A DNA stretch of 9,808 nt from a bacterium (GTDB lineage Bacteria > UBP14 > UBA6098 > B30-G16): positions 1 through 9,808 of the forward strand of contig QNEG01000032.1 of assembly GCA_003645115.1 (NCBI GenBank), read 5' to 3'. This document shows, piece after piece, positions 6,048 to 9,808 of the stretch. Under the pieces are notes generated by a model. That model did not search any database and was not told the origin of the DNA. It worked only from the letters and a program-made list of their open reading frames with translations. Within the stretch, counting starts at the first letter, position 1. Each line of letters opens with the position of its first letter. The position numbers and the translations under genes are program-made.

Positions 6048-8378
6048 TTATTTTTTGTTCTGAATTTTTTCCAGCACTTTTTCTGGGGTGAATGGAGAAT
6101 GGAATAATCGCACCTGCACCGCATCATAAATAGCATTAGCGATTGCTGGTATGGGACCATTTATTCCTATTTCCGCTACCGATTTTGCTCCAAATGGACC
6201 AGTTTCTTCATACGATTCAACTATTATGGTTTCCATATCTGGCAAATCTGCTGCGGAAAATATCTTATAATCACTGTAATTGGAATTTAGCATTCTGCCC
6301 CTGTCATCGAATTTGTAATCCTCCCAGAGTGCATAAGAAATTCCATTCAATGTAGCGCCTTCCACCTGTCCTTCTGCCAATTTGGGATTCATTGCTTTCC
6401 CACAATCCACTGCCGAGACAAATTTGATTACTTTCACCTGTCCAGTGCGGGTATCTACCTCGACTTCGGCGAATTGTGCTATGAACGGTGGTGGAGATTC
6501 CGTTCCATAATAGGACGCTCCAGCCTGTATTTGAAATTGGTCCTGTTCATAGAAAGCATAATATCCAATTCGCTCGAAAGTAATGGATTCATCGGTTTCG
6601 ATGTTGCGAACCATTCCATTGTCCAGGATTAGATTTTCCTCATCACAATCCAACAATTTCTGCGCTACCGATATAATCTGTGTTGCGATTTTTTGTGCGC
6701 AAATGCGAACAGCATTACCCGATACATAAGTGGTAGATGAGGCATAAGCGCCCACATCGAATGGTGTCAAATCGGTATCGGAGGAACGAACTATGAATTT
6801 ATCCACCGGGACAGTAAGAACCTCGCCAGCGATTTGGGCTAAAATAGTATCGGAACCGGTTCCTATGTCTGTGGCGCCGATATGCAAATTAAATGAGCCA
6901 TCCTCGTTCATTTTAATATATGCACTCGCCATATCCACTCGAGGTATTCCAGAACCCTGCATAGCCACTGCTACTCCCACTCCTCGAACTTTATCTCCAT
7001 TTCGAATTCTCTTGTCGCGTTTTTCATACCAGCCGATAGCTTTAGCACCTCTATCTATGCACTCATCGAGTTTGCAAGAATTAATAAATTGTTTAACTCC
7101 TTCCTTGCCTTCGCCCAATGCCTCGAATACTGGTGATGTTTCGCCCTCGCCAATACGCCACTTCTTGATATATTCCAGGACATCGATACCCAATTTGCGA
7201 GCTATTATGTCTATCTGCTGATTCAATGCGGCATAACCCTGTGTGGCGCCATAGCCGCGATACGCACCACCGACTGGCAAATTGGTATAAACCGTGCGCC
7301 CTACGAAATTGATATTTTCGATTTTATTAAACAGCGGAAGGACTTTAGAGCCGGCATTTGCAAGCACAGTGAGTGCGTGAGAACCATAAGCACCAGCATT
7401 CATTAGAGCATCCATATCCAACGCTACAATAGTTCCATCATTTTTCACTCCAGTTTTCAATTTCACTCGCATAGGGTGTCGGGTTCGAGAGGAGACGAAT
7501 ACTTCCTCACGGGATAGCACCAGCCTCGCCGGCCGCTTATTTCGAATAGCGACCAGTGCTACGAGTGGTTCCAGTAGCACCTCCTGTTTTGCACCGAATC
7601 CACCGCCGATACGAGGTTTTATCACACGTATCTTGCCAATCGGTAAACCGACCAGTTTACTGGTGATTCGTCTGGCATGAAAAGGAACTTGTGTGGCGGA
7701 GATTATTATCAATCTTCCTCGCTCATCGAAATATGCGATAGCGGAGTGAGGTTCGTTCACACAATGATTGGCATATTGGACACTATATGTATTTTCTATA
7801 ATAAAATCCGCATCGGAGAAACCTTTTTCAAGGTCGCCAAAATTTATTCTTACCTCCGCAGCAAGATTTTTGGAAATATCATAAACCGATGGAATCGGCA
7901 TATATTCATCATCATTATGAATCTTCGGTGCATCGGGATTCAATGCCTTTTCCATATCGAATAGTGGTTCCAATTGTCTATATTCCACATAAATTTTTTC
8001 CAGTGCGGCTCGAGCTACATGTGGAGTTTCCGCAGCTACCATAGCAACTCTATCTCCAACGAAACGAACTTTTTTATCGAACAGCACCATATCATACGGC
8101 GATGGCTCAGGATATCCCTGTCCAGCGGAGGTGTAAAGCACCCGTGATGTATTCCCATAATGTAAAATATCTACCACTCCATCCATTTTTTCCGCATCGG
8201 TAGTATCGATTTTTTCTATTATTGCAAAAGGATGTGGAGAATACAGAATGGCGAGATGGAGTAGATTTTGTTTGCCGGGAAAGTCGAAATCATCGGTGAA
8301 TTTCTCCTCACCAGTAGCGAGTCCAAGTGAATCGATTTTTCTTATCGATTTTCCGATTGTATCGAATTTATCCTTCAT
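6048..8378 (-). CDS. molybdenum hydroxylase, molybdopterin-binding subunit (xanthine dehydrogenase family)
   Basis: The catalytic large subunit of a xanthine dehydrogenase/CO dehydrogenase family enzyme, which hydroxylates a heterocycle, aldehyde or similar substrate with water as oxygen source (or, as in 4-hydroxybenzoyl-CoA reductase, removes a hydroxyl). The small N-terminal domain spans about 1-135 (VRFVGDRVAMVAAET at 104-118). Cofactor-contact motifs are IGGGFGAKQE (257-266), GGAYRGYGATQG (370-381) and GATDIGTGSDTILAQIAGE (501-519). The catalytic glutamate is probably E736 in GAKSVAEIGINGP. It lacks the VAYRCSFR loop of true CO dehydrogenase. The GTGSDT and DVGAYASSTTY (541-551) wording recalls the hydroxybenzoyl-CoA reductase or nicotinate dehydrogenase-like branch, but the substrate cannot be named. 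776 residues is normal. ATG 8378 overlaps the end of the 2Fe-2S gene by 11 bases, with AAGGA as ribosome binding site, suggesting coupled translation. It is the last gene of its operon. Confidence 0.93.
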   Translation of the reverse strand: MKDKFDTIGKSIRKIDSLGLATGEEKFTDDFDFPGKQNLLHLAILYSPHPFAIIEKIDTTDAEKMDGVVDILHYGNTSRVLYTSAGQGYPEPSPYDMVLFDKKVRFVGDRVAMVAAETPHVARAALEKIYVEYRQLEPLFDMEKALNPDAPKIHNDDEYMPIPSVYDISKNLAAEVRINFGDLEKGFSDADFIIENTYSVQYANHCVNEPHSAIAYFDERGRLIIISATQVPFHARRITSKLVGLPIGKIRVIKPRIGGGFGAKQEVLLEPLVALVAIRNKRPARLVLSREEVFVSSRTRHPMRVKLKTGVKNDGTIVALDMDALMNAGAYGSHALTVLANAGSKVLPLFNKIENINFVGRTVYTNLPVGGAYRGYGATQGYAALNQQIDIIARKLGIDVLEYIKKWRIGEGETSPVFEALGEGKEGVKQFINSCKLDECIDRGAKAIGWYEKRDKRIRNGDKVRGVGVAVAMQGSGIPRVDMASAYIKMNEDGSFNLHIGATDIGTGSDTILAQIAGEVLTVPVDKFIVRSSDTDLTPFDVGAYASSTTYVSGNAVRICAQKIATQIISVAQKLLDCDEENLILDNGMVRNIETDESITFERIGYYAFYEQDQFQIQAGASYYGTESPPPFIAQFAEVEVDTRTGQVKVIKFVSAVDCGKAMNPKLAEGQVEGATLNGISYALWEDYKFDDRGRMLNSNYSDYKIFSAADLPDMETIIVESYEETGPFGAKSVAEIGINGPIPAIANAIYDAVQVRLFHSPFTPEKVLEKIQNKK

Positions 8379-8835
8379 TTCTAATCCTTTCCGCCGCCAG
8401 TTTGACTGCCTGAATTATTTTCACATATCCAGTGCATCGACAGAGATTGCCAGAGAGCGCCAGTTTAATTTCATTATCATCGGGCATAGGATTTTTCTGG
8501 AGCAGATAATAGGTTGCCATAACCATTCCCGGAGTGCAGAAACCACATTGGACAGCGCCTGATTCCACAAATGCATCCTGAATAATATGTGGATTATGAA
8601 TATCGCCGATTCCTTTTATGGTAGTGATTTTATGTCCGATTGCAGAACCAGCGAGCACCTGGCAGGAATTTACCAGTTCGTCATCCAGCAGGATGAGACA
8701 GGCGCCACATTCACCTTGATTGCAACCCTCTTTGACCTCGGAATAACCATTTTCTCGAAGAACCTGTAATAATGTGGCATCGGAAGGAAATGTGAAATTT
8801 CTGCTGTTTCCGTTTATTATAAAAGTTCCATTCAT
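8368..8835 (-). CDS. molybdenum hydroxylase, 2Fe-2S subunit
   Basis: The small electron-transfer subunit carrying two 2Fe-2S clusters between the Mo site and FAD. The N-terminal plant-ferredoxin-like domain (about 1-75) has ligands C38, C43, C46 and C58 in GCNQGECGAC and NSC. The helical domain has C97, C100 (QCGFCTPG), C132 and C134 (LCRCTGY), so all eight ligands are present. 155 residues is typical. GAGGT stands six bases before ATG 8835. It starts 35 bases after the FAD subunit stop and its end overlaps the start of the Mo subunit, so the three are one operon. Confidence 0.96.
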   Translation of the reverse strand: MNGTFIINGNSRNFTFPSDATLLQVLRENGYSEVKEGCNQGECGACLILLDDELVNSCQVLAGSAIGHKITTIKGIGDIHNPHIIQDAFVESGAVQCGFCTPGMVMATYYLLQKNPMPDDNEIKLALSGNLCRCTGYVKIIQAVKLAAERIRNEG

Positions 8836-8870
8836 AGTTCGACCTCGGATGCTATAAGTTATCGAATCGT

Positions 8871-9668
8871 TTATATCTCGGCAATAGCTCGCTCCAGCAT
8901 AACATCGAACAGCTTACGAATGTAGTTCCCATTTCCGAGATTTTTATTCCCGAATTTTATATCGATATTTTTTATCTGTTCCGCCAGTTCGATTTTATTT
9001 ATCGGGTTGGTCAACAATACTTTTTCAAATTCCATCGGGTGAAAATATTTTTTGCTATTGCCCACAATCACTATGCGAATGTCCTCCAAATTTTTGCTAT
9101 TTCCTTTCCACAGGATAGAAATATTGAAAGCGGAGTAATCGAAAGTGGTCCTGGATGGGCGAATGTATTTACTTTGCCAGTTGTCCTTTGGGATTCTGAC
9201 AGCGAGAATCAAGGCATTTTTGAATTGCTTGATTTCCGCGAGATACTCATCGATTGGGATAATTTTTTCACCCAAATCGGTTGCGAGAATCAATTGCGCT
9301 TCCGATGCTATCAATGGTCCAATAATATCCGACCATATCGGGAATGCTCGAATACTACCACACAGTGTAATCCTGTTTCGGAGTGGGGGAGATGCAGCCT
9401 TAAAAAGAGATTTTATCAGTATGTGTTCGGGAGCGATTTGTTTTAATTTATCTATTGTTGTGGAATATGTATTCAATCCGCCCAATTCGATATAGTCATC
9501 GTTATTGTGGATATAATTCAATGGCAGTCTGTGGATATCTACGATTCCATCCAATTTGCCCAGATTTCTTTTCAGTATAAATGTCCCGCCAGCGTGTATT
9601 ATTGTGTTATCCTGCCGAATTAGCTGAAGTGTTTTTTTTACCGTGTCGGGATAATACCATTCAGGCAT
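8871..9668 (-). CDS. molybdenum hydroxylase, FAD-binding subunit
   Basis: The flavin subunit that receives electrons from the 2Fe-2S clusters and passes them to NAD or another acceptor. The first FAD motif is present as HAGGTFILKRNL (25-36; usually AGGTDL). The second, usually RNxATIGGN, reads RNRITLCGSI (97-106), so a Gly and the Asn are replaced by Cys and Ser. SDIIGPLIASEA (113-124) and the C-terminal NGNYIRKLFDVMLERAI (246-262) fit the FAD domain and the CO dehydrogenase flavoprotein C-terminal domain. 265 residues is slightly short (usually 270-300). Sequence is more lysine- and asparagine-rich and more diverged than its two partners. ATG 9668 has GAGGT five bases upstream. It is the first gene of the operon, 124 bases from the -35 box. 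Confidence 0.88.
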   Translation of the reverse strand: MPEWYYPDTVKKTLQLIRQDNTIIHAGGTFILKRNLGKLDGIVDIHRLPLNYIHNNDDYIELGGLNTYSTTIDKLKQIAPEHILIKSLFKAASPPLRNRITLCGSIRAFPIWSDIIGPLIASEAQLILATDLGEKIIPIDEYLAEIKQFKNALILAVRIPKDNWQSKYIRPSRTTFDYSAFNISILWKGNSKNLEDIRIVIVGNSKKYFHPMEFEKVLLTNPINKIELAEQIKNIDIKFGNKNLGNGNYIRKLFDVMLERAIAEI

Positions 9669-9719
9669 CGTTTACCTCGTTTCGAATGTTGCCCACCATA
9701 CTTAACGATGACGCAAAGC

Positions 9720-9766
9720 ACTCATTATAACACTACGATGCAGAACATCATAGCAAGCGAATGAGT
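9720..9766. repeat. inverted repeat ACTCATT/AATGAGT between two -10 boxes
   Basis: ACTCATT (9720-9726) and AATGAGT (9760-9766) are perfect 7-base inverted copies with centres 40 bases apart, close to four helical turns. One arm overlaps the downstream -10 box and the other lies just after the upstream -10 box. This placement would suit an operator pair, but a 7-base match may be chance. Confidence 0.3.
9724..9732 (-). promoter_or_regulatory. possible second promoter, extended -10
   Basis: On the minus strand TGTTATAAT is an extended -10 element (TGnTATAAT) with a perfect TATAAT, 55 bases before ATG 9668. No convincing -35 box lies at 16-18 bases. Its -10 overlaps one arm of the inverted repeat at 9720-9766. 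Confidence 0.4.
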
Positions 9767-9768
9767 AT

Positions 9769-9796
9769 ATTATAATCTCATATATTTTTCAGTCAA
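9769..9796 (-). promoter_or_regulatory. strong sigma70-like promoter of the molybdenum hydroxylase operon
   Basis: On the minus strand TTGACT (9791-9796, five of six) and a perfect TATAAT (9769-9774) are separated by 16 bases. The predicted start is near 9762, giving a leader of about 95 bases before ATG 9668. No terminator-like structure or riboswitch was recognised in that leader. Confidence 0.7.
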
Positions 9797-9808
9797 GCGA
9801 TTGTTGAA

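Noticed and set aside
6793..7221. Plus-strand 142-codon open frame inside the molybdopterin subunit
   Set aside because: It is antisense to a strongly conserved coding region, has no recognisable motif, and is a by-product of codon bias on the other strand; the same applies to the other plus-strand frames.
7484..7493. GGTTCGAG inside the Mo subunit gene as a tRNA-derived attachment site
   Set aside because: The match to the tRNA T arm is only about eight bases and lies in intact coding sequence.

Overview
The window is AT-rich bacterial chromosome. Bacterial signs are the TTGACA-type promoters, the purine-rich Shine-Dalgarno sites before most genes, and the bacterial-type Fpg, PolX and site-2 protease. 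TGA acts as a normal stop: the release-factor-like gene ends on TGA straight after its conserved C-terminus. The taxon cannot be fixed from the sequence. The gene set (baeRF protein, GT4 trehalose-synthase-like stub, DUF72 stub, anaerobe-style molybdenum hydroxylase) would fit an uncultured or anaerobic bacterial lineage, but that is inference.

Layout. Positions 1-540 on the plus strand hold an intact tRNA-Asn(GTT) with its promoter, a decayed second copy of it, and a broken GIY-YIG nuclease gene. All later genes are on the minus strand and fall into two blocks. Block A (5992 down to 583), read in transcription order, is: a sigma70-like promoter, a 14-codon GAPDH stub, an M50 site-2 protease with two CBS domains, a baeRF release-factor-like protein, a fused scar of a GT4 glycosyltransferase start and a DUF72 end, Fpg (MutM-like) glycosylase, and DNA polymerase X with a PHP domain. 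Block B (9796 down to 6048) is a three-gene molybdenum hydroxylase operon (FAD, 2Fe-2S and molybdopterin subunits) behind a strong promoter with perfect TATAAT.

How the genes work together. Fpg and PolX form a short base-excision repair unit: Fpg removes the oxidised base and cuts the strand, and PolX can trim and fill the gap. The three block B products should assemble into one enzyme passing electrons from the Mo site through two 2Fe-2S clusters to FAD. The site-2 protease and the baeRF protein are neighbours, but a functional link is unproven.

The most striking feature is decay. Four separate gaps hold recognisable remnants of lost genes: tRNA-Asn copy, GIY-YIG nuclease, GT4 plus DUF72, and GAPDH. 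Two of the remnants keep just the start of a gene, and in the GAPDH case the promoter and ribosome binding site as well, which now lie in front of the site-2 protease. No CRISPR array, insertion sequence or phage gene is visible.
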